Source: Alphaproteobacteria bacterium
GTDB lineage: Bacteria > Pseudomonadota > Alphaproteobacteria > MPNO01 > UBA2964
Assembly: GCA_009377375.1 (NCBI GenBank)
Contig: WHUE01000032.1
Span: forward strand, 1 to 40,911
DNA length: 40,911 bases
Direction: 5' to 3'
Shown: positions 16,094 to 25,111 of the stretch, piece by piece
Layout: the number at the start of each line of letters is the position of its first letter
Numbering within the stretch: position 1 is the stretch's first letter
Translations under genes and position numbers: made by a program
The notes under the pieces: model-generated
The model's input: only the letters and a program-made list of their open reading frames with translations
What the model was told of the DNA's origin: nothing
The model's database searches: none

Positions 16094-17347
16094 TCAGAGC
16101 TGCGTTTCCACGCGGAGCATGATGACGTTCTTTTCGTAATCCGCGCCGGAAACGCTGGAATCGCGATTCGTGTAGTTGTAGTTCAGCGACAGGTAGAGAT
16201 TCCGCTGCATCAGGTAGCGGCCATAGGCCCCGACCGTGTACACGTCGTCCTCGCGCGAGATGCCTTCATAGTCGTTGTTGGTCAGACCCGCGCGGAAGCC
16301 CACCAGGAGATTCCGCAGCAGTTCGTGATCGACCGACGCGGTATAGGCGGTCGCGAGATAGCCGGAGGCTCCCTGCAGCGTGCTCTCCTCGACCGTGCGC
16401 GCGATCGAGCCCTTCACCGTCGTCAGCTCGGTCACGTTCCAGGTCAGGGCGCCGCCGTACGAAATCCCGTCGACGGTGCTCAGGGACGGATCGTCGTAGC
16501 TCTGGCTTCTGTATCCTGCGAACACGTCGCCGAACAGGACGCCGGTCAGGTCGACGCGCGTGCCGGCGACCACCTCATAGCCGTCCGAGTCGCGGTTGAC
16601 GCCGTTGTCGTCCACGCCAGAGTCGTAATCCACCTGATTGAGCTCGACCCGCAGGAACGCCGCGTATTGCGGGACGATCTCGTACTCGCCCTGCATGCTC
16701 AGCAGGTAGCGCGTGCGGTCGCGGTCGTCGTTGTTGGCAATGGCTCCGCCCGCCCTCGCGACATCGTCGAAGTCGTAGATCTGCGCCTCGGCGCCGACAT
16801 CCAGCGACACGCGGTTCCACCGGTTGAACGCCCCGATACGGGGGGTAAGCAGGGTGTATTCCGTCGGCTCTATACCGTTCGCGTCGTCGGGCGAGCCGCG
16901 ATCCTCGGTCGTCGAGACGAAATCGACGCCGGCGCTCACATTGGTGTCCCGCCGGATATCCAGGCGGCCGCTGGTTCCGAGATTGTAGTGGATGTAGTCT
17001 TCGTCGGTCTGGTCCATATAACGAGCGACGTCCGCGCCGCCGTGGAACTCCAGGGAATGCGTGTTCCAGTCCGAGGTCGCCCGGAGGCTCGGCGAGATGA
17101 CGGCGATGAAATCGTCGACGGTGTTGTTGTCGGTCGCGAAGACGTTGTCGTCGTACACGCCATCGAGCTTGAGCTTGGGCATCACCAGGAAGCCGCCGGC
17201 GCGGACGCCGAGGGGATCGAGGTCGGGCCGCTGCCGCTCGGTCACCGTCACGCCGCGCTCCGGCGTCTGCGCGTATGACAGAATTGGCGCCAGACACCCC
17301 GCCACCACAGCCCCGGCAGCCAAAACTCGAATTGTGGACATACCCAT
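16094..17347 (-). CDS. Outer-membrane beta-barrel protein linked to exopolysaccharide loci
   Basis: The 417-residue precursor has a signal peptide of about 30 residues ending LSYAQ and then repeated amphipathic beta strands. Short aromatic and charged alternations recur, such as KLKLDGVYDDNVFATDN, GYRSQSYDDP and LYLSLNYNYTNRDSS. The protein ends in RVETQL, a barrel-like C terminus. It resembles the BBP2-type outer-membrane proteins often found with exopolysaccharide genes. The ATG at 17347 follows GGGGG by five bases; another ATG lies two codons on. It is divergent from the small protein at 17652 and near gmd-fcl, so a role in polymer secretion is plausible. Confidence 0.75.
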   Translation of the reverse strand: MGMSTIRVLAAGAVVAGCLAPILSYAQTPERGVTVTERQRPDLDPLGVRAGGFLVMPKLKLDGVYDDNVFATDNNTVDDFIAVISPSLRATSDWNTHSLEFHGGADVARYMDQTDEDYIHYNLGTSGRLDIRRDTNVSAGVDFVSTTEDRGSPDDANGIEPTEYTLLTPRIGAFNRWNRVSLDVGAEAQIYDFDDVARAGGAIANNDDRDRTRYLLSMQGEYEIVPQYAAFLRVELNQVDYDSGVDDNGVNRDSDGYEVVAGTRVDLTGVLFGDVFAGYRSQSYDDPSLSTVDGISYGGALTWNVTELTTVKGSIARTVEESTLQGASGYLATAYTASVDHELLRNLLVGFRAGLTNNDYEGISREDDVYTVGAYGRYLMQRNLYLSLNYNYTNRDSSVSGADYEKNVIMLRVETQL

Positions 17348-17651
17348 TCTAACCCCCGCAGCCGCATACAATTGCTGGAACGCCCATTTCAGATACCGGA
17401 TTCACTCTGATTCTGCAACTGGTTAATCGCACATCTTCCAATTTCGGAGTCGGCTTCGACCATATAATATAAAGTCATCGTGTCTGCCGTGAGTCGATCC
17501 TGATGCCGTCAACATCCGTCCAGCAACGCCGCGGCGCCCGGCGACAGGGCCCTGCTCATCTTCCTGATAGCCGATCCCCGTTAACCGATTATTAGCGATC
17601 CCGGACCAGAATCGTCCAAGAACACGTCACTGCGCTTTCGGGGGAAATGCC
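17348..17651. other. Divergent gap between the beta-barrel gene and the 58-residue protein
   Basis: The 304-base gap is richer in A and T than its surroundings and holds TATAAT at 17463-17468, with a run of A and T around it (ATATAATATAAAG). No matching -35 box at 16-18 bases was found on the plus strand. Promoters in both directions probably lie here. No RNA gene, hairpin terminator or repeat was recognised. Confidence 0.4.
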
Positions 17652-17828
17652 ATGTCCGGAACCCTTTTCATCGACCACGACGCCGAGTCCGCCCGCCACC
17701 GGCACAGCTACGTCAGGGCGCCGCAGCAGGAGAAGCCCTGGTCCGCCCTCAAGAAGCTGAGCTGCCTGCTGGTCTGCGGTTTCGCCTCCTGGTCGCTCGT
17801 GATCACGCCCTTCCTGATCTGGGGCTGA
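17652..17828 (+). CDS. Small 58-residue single-pass membrane protein
   Basis: The reading frame begins MSGTLFIDHDAESARHRHSY, continues with basic and aromatic residues (KPWSALKKL) and ends in one hydrophobic helix of about 20 residues (LLVCGFASWSLVITPFLIW). GGGGGAAA lies about four bases before the ATG. It is a likely inner-membrane protein with the N terminus in the cytoplasm. It precedes gmd by 99 bases on the same strand, so it may belong to exopolysaccharide synthesis. No family is recognised. Signal for coding is good ribosome site, composition and topology. Confidence 0.65.
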   Translation: MSGTLFIDHDAESARHRHSYVRAPQQEKPWSALKKLSCLLVCGFASWSLVITPFLIWG

Positions 17829-17927
17829 CGCCCGCGCCCGCCACGGGCTGAACGGGCCGCGGCGCGCTTTCACAATCCTGCCGAGTCGCTATAGTGCGAC
17901 GACCGCGGCAGGAACGAAGACGCGCCC

Positions 17928-18992
17928 ATGACCGAAAAGACCGCCCTCATCACCGGCATCACCGGGCAGGACGGCGCCTATCTCGCCGAGTTTCTTCTGG
18001 AGAAGGGCTACACGGTGCACGGCGTCAAGCGCCGGTCGTCGTCGTTCAACACCGGCCGCGTCGACCATCTCTACGTGGACCCGCATGAGCGGCATACGCG
18101 GTTCCACATGCATTACGGCGACATGACGGACGCGACCAACCTGATCCGCGTGATGCAGGAGACCCGGCCCGACGAGGTCTACAACCTCGCCGCCCAGAGC
18201 CACGTGCAGGTCAGCTTCGAGACCGCCGAGTACACCGCCAACGCCGATGCGCTCGGCACGCTCCGGCTGCTGGAGGCGATTCGCATCCTCGGCATGGAGA
18301 AGACGGCGCGGTTCTACCAGGCCTCCACCTCCGAGCTCTACGGCAAGGTCGTCGAGACGCCGCAGAACGAGGACACCCCCTTCTATCCCCGCAGCCCCTA
18401 CGCCGCGGCCAAGATCTACGCCTACTGGATCACCGTGAACTACCGCGAGGCGTTCGGCATGCACGCCTCCAACGGCATCCTGTTCAACCACGAGGGGCCG
18501 ACCCGCGGCGAAACCTTCGTCACCCGCAAGATCACCCGCGCCGTCGCCGCCATCAGCCTGGGGCTGCAGTCGAAACTTTATCTCGGAAATCTCGACGCCA
18601 GACGTGACTGGGGCCATGCGCGTGACTATGTCGAAGGCATGTGGATGATCGTGCAGCAGGCGGAGCCCGACGACTACGTCCTCGCGACCGGCGAGCAGCA
18701 CTCGGTGCGCGAATTCGTCGAGCACGCCTTCGCCGTCATCGGGCGCACCGTCGAATGGCGCGGCAGCGGGCGGGACGAGAAAGGCTTCGACGCGGCCACC
18801 GGCGAGGAACTGGTCGCGGTAGATGCGCAGTATTTCCGCCCGACCGAGGTCGAGACCCTGCTGGGCGACGCGACCAAGGCGCATGAGAAGCTCGGCTGGC
18901 GCCATCGGACCGGGTTCGATTCGCTGGTGCGGGAGATGGTCGAATCCGACCTCGCGCTGGTCGAACGGGAACACCGCAACCATGGCGGATGA
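17928..18992 (+). CDS. gmd: GDP-mannose 4,6-dehydratase
   Basis: The 354-residue SDR enzyme converts GDP-mannose into GDP-4-keto-6-deoxymannose. The NADP-binding motif is GITGQDG at residues 10-16. The active site has T134 and E136 in STSELYGK and Y158-K162 in PYAAAK. The arginine-rich [10 protein letters not shown] segment is the family tetramer/NADP-binding loop. Length is normal for Gmd (about 350-370). The stop overlaps the start of fcl by 11 bases, so the two enzymes are translated together to make GDP-fucose. Confidence 0.96.
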   Translation: MTEKTALITGITGQDGAYLAEFLLEKGYTVHGVKRRSSSFNTGRVDHLYVDPHERHTRFHMHYGDMTDATNLIRVMQETRPDEVYNLAAQSHVQVSFETAEYTANADALGTLRLLEAIRILGMEKTARFYQASTSELYGKVVETPQNEDTPFYPRSPYAAAKIYAYWITVNYREAFGMHASNGILFNHEGPTRGETFVTRKITRAVAAISLGLQSKLYLGNLDARRDWGHARDYVEGMWMIVQQAEPDDYVLATGEQHSVREFVEHAFAVIGRTVEWRGSGRDEKGFDAATGEELVAVDAQYFRPTEVETLLGDATKAHEKLGWRHRTGFDSLVREMVESDLALVEREHRNHGG

Positions 18993-19950
18993 GGCGCCGG
19001 TCCTCTATCCCCTCGCCGGCAGGCGCGTCTGGGTCGCCGGCCATCGAGGCATGGTCGGCTCCGCCATCGTCCGGCGGCTGAAGGCCGAAGACTGCGAAAT
19101 CCTCACCGTCGGCCGCGACGAGGTCGATCTCCGCCGCCAGGACGCGGTCGAGCGCTGGATGGCGAGGACGCGCCCGGACACCGTGTTCCTCGCCGCCGCG
19201 ACCGTGGGCGGCATCCACGCCAACGACACCCGCCCGGCCGAATTCCTCTACGACAACCTCGTCATCGAGAGCAACATCGTCAACACGGCGAAGGAGGTGG
19301 GCGTCTCCAAGCTGATGTTCCTCGGCTCGGCCTGCATCTATCCGCGCGAGGCGCCGCAGCCGATGGCGGAGGACGCGCTGCTGTCCGGCCCGCTCGAGCC
19401 GACCAACGAGTGGTACGCGGTCGCCAAGATCGCCGGCATCAAGCTGTGCCAGGCCTATCGCCGGCAATGGGGCTGCGACTTCATCTCCGCCATGCCGAAC
19501 AACCTTTACGGCCCGGGCGACAATTTCGACCTCGAATCCAGCCACGTCCTGCCCGCGCTGATGCGCAAGATACACGAGGCGAAGGAGGCCGGGCGCGACA
19601 CGGTGCCGATCTGGGGCACCGGCAGGCCGCTGCGCGAGTTCCTGCATGTCGACGACCTGGCCGACGCGCTGGTGTTCCTGACCATGCGCTATTCCGACGC
19701 CCCACACGTCAATATCGGCAGCGGCGAGGAGATCGGCATCGGGGACCTCGCCGCCCTCATCGCCGACGCGGTCGGTTGGCGGGGCCGGTTCGAGTTCGAC
19801 TCGACCCGCCCCGACGGCATGATGCGCAAGCTGCTCGACGTCGGGCGCCTGCACGCGATGGGCTGGCGGGCGAAGACCGGGCTGCGGGACGGCGTCGCCA
19901 GCACCTACCGGTGGTTCCTCGAGCACCGCGCCGAGGTGCGCGCGGGCTGA
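18982..19950 (+). CDS. fcl: GDP-L-fucose synthase (Fcl/WcaG)
   Basis: The 322-residue SDR enzyme epimerises and reduces the 4-keto sugar made by Gmd to GDP-L-fucose. The dinucleotide motif is GHRGMVGSA near residues 20-28, and the catalytic set is S116 with Y145-K149 (EWYAVAK). The nearby C118 (SACIYP) fits the conserved catalytic cysteine of the family. [15 protein letters not shown] is typical of GDP-fucose synthases. The start at 18982 lies within the end of gmd. No glycosyltransferase is nearby, so the polymer genes are elsewhere. Confidence 0.95.
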   Translation: MADEAPVLYPLAGRRVWVAGHRGMVGSAIVRRLKAEDCEILTVGRDEVDLRRQDAVERWMARTRPDTVFLAAATVGGIHANDTRPAEFLYDNLVIESNIVNTAKEVGVSKLMFLGSACIYPREAPQPMAEDALLSGPLEPTNEWYAVAKIAGIKLCQAYRRQWGCDFISAMPNNLYGPGDNFDLESSHVLPALMRKIHEAKEAGRDTVPIWGTGRPLREFLHVDDLADALVFLTMRYSDAPHVNIGSGEEIGIGDLAALIADAVGWRGRFEFDSTRPDGMMRKLLDVGRLHAMGWRAKTGLRDGVASTYRWFLEHRAEVRAG

Positions 19951-19982
19951 GGCGCCCGGGGAGACCCGGCGTCAGGCCTCCC

Positions 19983-20846
19983 TCAGTTCGTTGCGTTCTT
20001 CGCGTTCGGGAAGAACAGCTGCCTGCCACCGGGCCTGAAGGCGGCAATGGCAGCCTGGCCCGCCGGCCCGGTCAGCCAGTCCATGAACATCCTCGCTTCC
20101 TTCACCTTGACGTGGCCGTGCTTCGCCGGGTTCACCAGCATCACGCCGTATGGGTTGAACAGCCGCCTGTCGCCCTCGACCGCGATGGCGAGGCCGGCCC
20201 TGTTCCTGAAGGCCAGCCAGGTCGCCCGGTCGCTGAGCGCATAGGTTCCCCGCCCGGCCGCGGTGTTGAGCGTCGCCCCCATGCCGGAGCCGGTCTCGAA
20301 ATACCACGTGCCGGAATGCGGCTTCGGGTCGATTCCGGCCGCCTGCCAGAGCTGCAGCTCCTTCTTGTTGGTGCCGCTGTCGTCGCCGCGCGACGAGAAC
20401 GGCACGCCCTTCGCCGCGATCCGCGCGAACGCCGCGGCTGCGTCGGTCATGCCTTCGATCCCGGCAGGATCGTCCTTCGGACCGACGACGACATAGTCGT
20501 TGTACATCACGTCGCGCCGGTCGACCCCGAAGCCGTCGGCGACGAACCTGTCCTCGGCGGCGCGGGCATGCACCAGCACCACGTCGGCATCGCCCTTGGC
20601 GCCGAGCTTCAGCGCCGCGCCGGTCCCGACCGCGACCACGCGCACGCCGATCCCCGTCCTCGCCTCGAACTTCGGCAGGATGTCCCTGAAGAGGCCCGAA
20701 TTGTCGGTCGATGTTGTCGACGCCACGGTGATGTAGGGATCGGCCGCGCGCGCCGGTCCCGCCGTCGTCATCGTCGCCGCCAGCAGCGCGGCCACGGTCG
20801 CCCCGGTCAAGAAGGCGCGCCTGCGCCTGTCAGTTCCAGTCCTCAT
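19983..20846 (-). CDS. tupA: Tungstate ABC transporter, substrate-binding protein TupA
   Basis: The 287-residue protein has an N-terminal export signal with an RRRR cluster (RRRRAFLTG), possibly Tat-type, then the TupA motif VASTTSTDNSGLF near residues 42-53. The TTS/TDNSG part is the oxyanion loop of tungstate-binding TupA proteins. Other hallmarks are PFSSRGDDSGTNKKELQLW and KHGHVKVKEARMFMDWL. TupA proteins favour tungstate over molybdate. The start overlaps the tupC stop by 17 bases. It is the last gene of tupBCA, oriented toward the convergent fcl. Confidence 0.92.
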   Translation of the reverse strand: MRTGTDRRRRAFLTGATVAALLAATMTTAGPARAADPYITVASTTSTDNSGLFRDILPKFEARTGIGVRVVAVGTGAALKLGAKGDADVVLVHARAAEDRFVADGFGVDRRDVMYNDYVVVGPKDDPAGIEGMTDAAAAFARIAAKGVPFSSRGDDSGTNKKELQLWQAAGIDPKPHSGTWYFETGSGMGATLNTAAGRGTYALSDRATWLAFRNRAGLAIAVEGDRRLFNPYGVMLVNPAKHGHVKVKEARMFMDWLTGPAGQAAIAAFRPGGRQLFFPNAKNATN

Positions 20847-21555
20847 AGAGTTCTCCGTTGATGAAGGCCCGCGCCTGCGGCGTCGCAGGCGTCTCGAAAA
20901 ACCGCTCCGCCGGCGCGTGCTCCAGCAGGCGCCCGCCATAGAGGAACAGCACCTCGTCGCCCAGCCGCCGCGCCTGGCCCATGTCCTGGGTCGTGAGCAC
21001 GATCTTGGCGCCGGCGGCGTGAATGGCCTGGATGATGGCCTCGACCGCCCGGGTCGCGGACGGATCGAGACTCGCCGTCGGCTCGTCGAGGAACAGCACC
21101 TCGGGCTCCAGCAGCCAGGCCCGCGCCAGGGCGAGGCGCTGCTGCTCGCCGACCGACAGCAGCCGCGCCGGGGTGCGGGCGATGTCCAGCAATCCCGCGC
21201 GGCGCAGCGCCTCGGCAATCCGTCCCGCCCGCTCCCGCCGCGGCACGCCGCGCACGGAAAGCGCGTAGGAGAGGTTGGCCCATGCGGTGCGGCGCAGCAT
21301 CACCGGGCGCTGGAACACCATCGCCTGGCGGGCACGCACGTCGGCGCCGCCCTGCCAGCGCACCGTCCCGGCTGTGGGCCGCAGCAGCCCATGGCAGATC
21401 CGCAGGGTCAGGCTCTTTCCCGCCCCGTTGGGGCCAAGGATGACGCTGCGCCGGCCGGCATCGAGCGTGAAGCCGACATCGTCGATCAGCCGCCGGCCGC
21501 CGGCCTCGAAGCGGAGGCTGGACACGGTGAGCGGCAGGATGGACGGGGCCGGCAT
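20830..21555 (-). CDS. tupC: Tungstate ABC transporter, ATPase TupC
   Basis: The 241-residue ATP-binding subunit has Walker A GPNGAGKS at residues 41-48, the signature LSVGEQQ at 133-139 (Val-Gly-Glu replacing Ser-Gly-Gly of classic LSGGQ) and Walker B VLFLDEP near 153-159. A Q-loop is in MVFQRPVML. It energises uptake through TupB. The ATG overlaps the tupB stop (TGATG) and the end overlaps tupA, so the three are translationally coupled. The frame upstream is only an artefact of high GC. Confidence 0.93.
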   Translation of the reverse strand: MPAPSILPLTVSSLRFEAGGRRLIDDVGFTLDAGRRSVILGPNGAGKSLTLRICHGLLRPTAGTVRWQGGADVRARQAMVFQRPVMLRRTAWANLSYALSVRGVPRRERAGRIAEALRRAGLLDIARTPARLLSVGEQQRLALARAWLLEPEVLFLDEPTASLDPSATRAVEAIIQAIHAAGAKIVLTTQDMGQARRLGDEVLFLYGGRLLEHAPAERFFETPATPQARAFINGELYEDWN

Positions 21556-22259
21556 CAGGCGCCCTCCCGCCGGCGGGACCGGCCGAGGCCGTAGATCGCG
21601 GCGTTGACCGAAATGCTGATGACGATCAGCACGACGCCGAGCCCCAGCGCCAGCGCCAGGTCGCCCTTGCTGGTCTCCAGCGCGATGGCCGTGGTCATCA
21701 CCCGTGTGACATGATCGATATTGCCGCCGACGATCATCACCGCCCCGACCTCCGCGCTGGCCCGGCCGAACCCGGCAAGCACCGCCGTCGCCAGCGCATG
21801 GCGGCCGTCCCACAGCACGGTGCCGATGGCCCGGCCCGGCCCGACGCCGAACGAGGCGAGCTGCTCGCGGTATTCCGACCACAGCCCCTCGCTGGACTCG
21901 CGGGCCAACGAGGCGACGATGGGCAGGATCAGCACCGTCTGCGCCACGATCATCGCCGCCGGCGTGAACAGCAGCCCGAGCACGCCGAGCGGGCCGGAGC
22001 GCGACAGCAGCAGGTAGACGACCAGCCCGACCACCACCGGTGGCAGGCCCATCATCGCGTTGACCAGGACCGTCAGCGCCCCCCGCCCCGGAAAGCGCAG
22101 CAGCGCAAGCGCCGCGCCCAGCGGCAGCGCGACCAGCGACGCGGCGGCGACCGCCGTCAGGCTCACCTGCAACGAGCGCAGCACGATCTCGCCCAGCGCC
22201 GGGTCGAGGGAGACCACCAGCCGGAAGGCCGCGACGAAGGCATCGGAAAGCTCCGTCAT
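21555..22259 (-). CDS. tupB: Tungstate ABC transporter, permease TupB
   Basis: The 234-residue permease has five or six helices. The EAA-like cytoplasmic loop is around FGVGPGRAIGTVLWDGRHAL, followed by AVLAGFGRASAEVGAVMIVGGN, which is typical of TupB and the related WtpB/ModB proteins. It is the first gene of the tupBCA operon. It starts 109 bases from the divergent regulator gene, with three dyad sequences in between, and is the likely target of that regulator. Tungstate supply suits the tungsten/molybdenum enzyme encoded to the right. Confidence 0.92.
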   Translation of the reverse strand: MTELSDAFVAAFRLVVSLDPALGEIVLRSLQVSLTAVAAASLVALPLGAALALLRFPGRGALTVLVNAMMGLPPVVVGLVVYLLLSRSGPLGVLGLLFTPAAMIVAQTVLILPIVASLARESSEGLWSEYREQLASFGVGPGRAIGTVLWDGRHALATAVLAGFGRASAEVGAVMIVGGNIDHVTRVMTTAIALETSKGDLALALGLGVVLIVISISVNAAIYGLGRSRRREGA

Positions 22260-22282
22260 CGCCGAGCGGGTCCCGCATTACG

Positions 22283-22331
22283 CATATTTGTATGTTTTCC
22301 TGTTTTTATTATGTATAATAGAGAATTCTCT
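22283..22331. promoter_or_regulatory. Divergent control region of tupBCA and its regulator: three dyads and a -10 box
   Basis: An AT-rich island separates the two starts. It holds CATA-TTTG-TATG (22283-22294), ATTAT-GT-ATAAT (22308-22319) and the perfect 12-base palindrome AGAGAATTCTCT (22320-22331). The second contains TATAAT (22314-22319), a perfect plus-strand -10 box, so a protein bound there would block the regulator's own transcription. The dyads are not ModE-type (TATATA-N-TATA) boxes. They are candidate operators for the adjacent regulator. Confidence 0.55.
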
Positions 22332-22367
22332 GTATGGAATAACACGACAGGACAGAGGAGTCACTCC

Positions 22368-23252
22368 GTGCCGGCATTGATGACCACGCGAGAGGTCGCC
22401 GACTACCTGCGCATCAAGGAGCGCAAGGTCTACGAGCTGGTGCGCGACGGATGCATCCCCTTCGCCCGCGTCACCGGCAAGCTGCTGTTTCCAACGACCC
22501 TGATCGACGCTTGGGTGGCGCGCGAAACCGAGGGCGCGGCGGTCGAGGATCGGCCGCCCCTGCCCCCGATCGTCGCCGGCAGCCAGGACCCGCTGCTCGA
22601 CTGGGCAGTGCGCGAATCCGGATCGAACCTCGCCCTGCTGGCCTGTGGCAGCGCGGGCGGGCTGGAACGCTTGGCCGCCGGCGGGGCGGTCGCCGCGGGC
22701 ACGCATCTCCTCGACGCCGAGTCCGGCGAATACAACGTGCCGTTCCTGCGGCGGATGGCGGGCGGCCGCGATGCCGTGCTGATCGGCTGGGCCTGGCGGT
22801 CGCAGGGGCTGGTGCTCCAGCCGGGCAACCCGCTCAGGATCGAGTCGCTGCGCGACGTGATCGACGGCGGGCACCGCGTCGTCTGCCGCCAGGACGGATC
22901 GGGCAGCCAGCTTCTCTTCGACACGCTGGTCGCGCGCGAAGGCGTCGGGCGCGACCGGCTGAACCTGATCGAGGAGGTGCCGAAGGGCGAAACCGAGCTC
23001 GGCTTCGCGGTGCTCGACGGCCGCGCCGACGCCGGCATCGCGGTGGAATCGGCGGCGCGCCAACTCGGCCTCACCTTCGTGAAGCTGGCGCGCGAACGGT
23101 TCGACCTCGCGGTCGACCGGCGCGGCTATTTCGACCCGCCGATGCAGGCCCTGCTCGCCTTCGCCCGCAGCGGCAGCTTCCAGCGCCGCGCCAAGGAGCT
23201 CGGCGGCTACGACCTCGCCCCGCTCGGCAACGCGATGTGGAACGGGGACTGA
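22368..23252 (+). CDS. Regulator with excisionase-like HTH and periplasmic-binding-protein domain, likely tungstate-responsive
   Basis: The 294-residue protein has an excisionase/MerR-like helix-turn-helix at residues 5-51 (TTREVADYLRIKERKVYELV, then TGKLLFPTTLIDAWV). A PBP-like domain fills residues 80-290, seen in VCRQDGSGSQLLFDTLV and EVPKGETELGFAVLDGRADAGIAVES. Such domains (PF12727) also occur with MoeA and bind oxyanion-type ligands. Adjacency to tupBCA makes it a candidate tungstate or molybdate sensor, unlike ModE or TunR in its DNA-binding domain. A GTG start at 22368 follows GAGGAG by seven bases; an ATG four codons on is also possible. Confidence 0.8.
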   Translation: MPALMTTREVADYLRIKERKVYELVRDGCIPFARVTGKLLFPTTLIDAWVARETEGAAVEDRPPLPPIVAGSQDPLLDWAVRESGSNLALLACGSAGGLERLAAGGAVAAGTHLLDAESGEYNVPFLRRMAGGRDAVLIGWAWRSQGLVLQPGNPLRIESLRDVIDGGHRVVCRQDGSGSQLLFDTLVAREGVGRDRLNLIEEVPKGETELGFAVLDGRADAGIAVESAARQLGLTFVKLARERFDLAVDRRGYFDPPMQALLAFARSGSFQRRAKELGGYDLAPLGNAMWNGD

Positions 23253-23291
23253 CGCCGGGGGTGCTGGCGCCGGCGCGCCGGCCTGCCCCTT

Positions 23292-23498
23292 TCAGCCGAG
23301 CTCGATCTCGCCGTCGATCGGAACGCTGAGTCCGAGCCGGTCCATCTCCAGCGTCACGCGCACGGGCAGGCTTTCATCGCCTTTCAGCGTACCGCCGGCG
23401 AGCGCCTCGCGCACCGCCTTCTCGATCTCGCGCTGCGAGGTGATGCCGACCTTCTTGAGAAACCTGCGGATCTCCATGTTGAACCGTTCTTCGTCCAT
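23292..23498 (-). CDS. Small protein of the DUF6494 type
   Basis: This 68-residue acidic protein starts MDEERFNMEIRRFLKKVGIT and has a helical N terminus with a central SQREIEKAVREAL motif and a C-terminal strand part (VRVTLEMDRLGLSVPIDG). It looks like DUF6494, a short family found with formate dehydrogenase genes. GAGGAGG lies seven bases before the ATG. It is the last gene of a run (DUF6505-DUF6352-DUF6494) read on the minus strand. Function unknown; a regulatory or chaperone role is possible from size and context only. Confidence 0.7.
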   Translation of the reverse strand: MDEERFNMEIRRFLKKVGITSQREIEKAVREALAGGTLKGDESLPVRVTLEMDRLGLSVPIDGEIELG

Positions 23499-23521
23499 CG
23501 CCGTCCTCCTCACTGTCCTGT

Positions 23522-24538
23522 CTATATGTCGCCGGCCAGCGGCAGGTTGACCAGCAGGTTCTGCGGCTTGAGCTTCAGGACCCCTGAACCGTCCGCCGCC
23601 ATGCCAAGATAGACCGGCTTGCCCGCCATCTCCGCCCGCATTGCGGCGGGGTCGCGGAATTCCAGCCGGAACAGCGCCAGCAGCCGGCGCAGCCGGTCCT
23701 CCGGCAGGTCGCGGCCTTCGTAAAGATCGTTGAGGATCGCCGACGACTCCGGATCGAGGCCGGTATGCCACGACCACTGCGGATCGCGGATGTGCTGCAA
23801 CGGCTGGATGCGCACCTCGACGGCCAGGAAATGCCGCACCCATGCTTCCAGCACCCGGCACAGCGCATCGAGGCCCGGCTGGGCGAAGCCGAGGGCGATC
23901 ACCGTGTCGTAGGCGTCGCTGCGCCCCCAGTAGATCGCCGCGTTCTCGTCCGTCAGAACCTCGAGCTCGATGCCCACCGTCGGCGTATCGGCCTCGGCGA
24001 TCAGCCGGCCGAGATTGCCGAACCCGCCGGTCTGGTGGTGGATCTCGACGATCTCCTCGTCGGCGGCCAGAATCGCGCCGTCCGCGCGGTTGAGCTTCTG
24101 GCTGCGGAACATCATCTCGGCCGCGCGCAGCCGCAGGGGATCGTCACAGCCGTCGAGAACGCCGCGCAGGATCGCATGCGCCATGTGGTCGATGAACAAC
24201 GGCGGCAGCAGCACCTCGCCGGAACGGAACAGCCCGAGATAGCACGCCTCAAGCGTGCCCGCCGCGACCAGCCGGTCGCGGAAGCCGAGAAACAGGTCGT
24301 AATTGTCGCGCGCGTCCGCATCCGCAAGCGCGGCCAGGCGCGCGGCCGGAACGGCGGCGCGCGGGTCGTCCAGCAGCGCGGCATGAAGCGCGCGTTCCGC
24401 CGCGCAGGACTCCGCTTCCGGCGCCAGCTCCGGCCGGCGCAGATAGGCGCGCAGGAAGTCGTCGGTGACGACATGCCAGCCGGCCGCGTCGCGCGCCAGC
24501 AGATGCCAGCCGGAGGCGCGCCAGAAATCCGGGCTCAT
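23522..24538 (-). CDS. DUF6352-type protein of the formate dehydrogenase cluster
   Basis: The 338-residue soluble protein begins MSPDFWRASGWHLLARDAAG and contains conserved stretches FIDHMAHAILRGVLDGCDDP, EMMFRSQKLNRADGAILAAD and WSWHTGLDPESSAILNDLYE. It has no signal peptide, membrane helix or ferredoxin motif. These features match the uncharacterised DUF6352 family as I remember it. Its ATG overlaps the stop of the DUF6505 gene (ATGA), so the two proteins are co-translated. Highly conserved His and Asp suggest an enzyme or metal-binding role, which is inference. Confidence 0.72.
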   Translation of the reverse strand: MSPDFWRASGWHLLARDAAGWHVVTDDFLRAYLRRPELAPEAESCAAERALHAALLDDPRAAVPAARLAALADADARDNYDLFLGFRDRLVAAGTLEACYLGLFRSGEVLLPPLFIDHMAHAILRGVLDGCDDPLRLRAAEMMFRSQKLNRADGAILAADEEIVEIHHQTGGFGNLGRLIAEADTPTVGIELEVLTDENAAIYWGRSDAYDTVIALGFAQPGLDALCRVLEAWVRHFLAVEVRIQPLQHIRDPQWSWHTGLDPESSAILNDLYEGRDLPEDRLRRLLALFRLEFRDPAAMRAEMAGKPVYLGMAADGSGVLKLKPQNLLVNLPLAGDI

Positions 24539-25074
24539 GCGTCGTCCTCCCCGGCGGAAGACCAGCCGGTCTGGTGCAGCCGCGGGTCGCCCGGCCGGGC
24601 GACGACGCGGAACCGCTCATGGATGCCGTCCGCCTCCAGCCTGCGTTCGACCGCGAGGATGGTCCGCGCCTCGTGCTCGCACAGGCTCGCCGCGAATTCC
24701 ATCTCCCGCCGCGCTTCGGGCGCGGCGGCGGCGATATCGGGCGCGCCGTAGCGCGCGACGAAATGCATGGCGAGGGAGTCGGTCAGCATCGCGTACTCCG
24801 GCTCCGTGATCTCCGCTACCTCGACCAGCGTCGCCCAGCCGAAGCTGGACAATCCGAGAAAGCCCTGGACGAAGGCGCCGCGCATGGCGCCTTCCAGCGC
24901 CTCCGATGCGACCTGGGAGAACACGAAGCTTCCCGGGATAGCCCATTCGCCCGGCCCGGCCGCGCGGTCGAACACATGGCTGTCCGAGTCGTCCAGCCTC
25001 AGCGTGCGCGGAAAGCGCCTCGTCCCTCCTGGCGGTTCGCGGCGCGGCATGGTTGGTTCCGGCGGGCGGTTCAT
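24535..25074 (-). CDS. DUF6505-type protein of the formate dehydrogenase cluster
   Basis: The 179-residue protein carries RTLRLDDSDSHVFDRAAGPG followed by GSFVFSQVASEALEGAMRGAFVQGFLG, the signature of DUF6505 as I recall. The C-terminal half has a long helix with many acidic and Arg residues (EARREMEFAASLCEHEARTI). No signal peptide or membrane segment. Either ATG at 25074 or ATG at 25050 could be used; neither has a good ribosome site. It opens the three-gene run and faces a 41-residue gene on the other strand. Function unknown. Confidence 0.7.
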   Translation of the reverse strand: MNRPPEPTMPRREPPGGTRRFPRTLRLDDSDSHVFDRAAGPGEWAIPGSFVFSQVASEALEGAMRGAFVQGFLGLSSFGWATLVEVAEITEPEYAMLTDSLAMHFVARYGAPDIAAAAPEARREMEFAASLCEHEARTILAVERRLEADGIHERFRVVARPGDPRLHQTGWSSAGEDDA

Positions 25075-25111
25075 GCTAGGATTCGAACTCTATCAGGGAG
25101 GGACCCGGGCC

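Noticed and set aside
16094..17347. Porin or TonB receptor
   Set aside because: No plug domain or TonB box, and the barrel is of the smaller BBP2 type found with exopolysaccharide genes.
19951..19982. Bidirectional terminator between fcl and tupA (CCGGG-GAGA-CCCGG)
   Set aside because: Only five base pairs and no T-tract on either strand.
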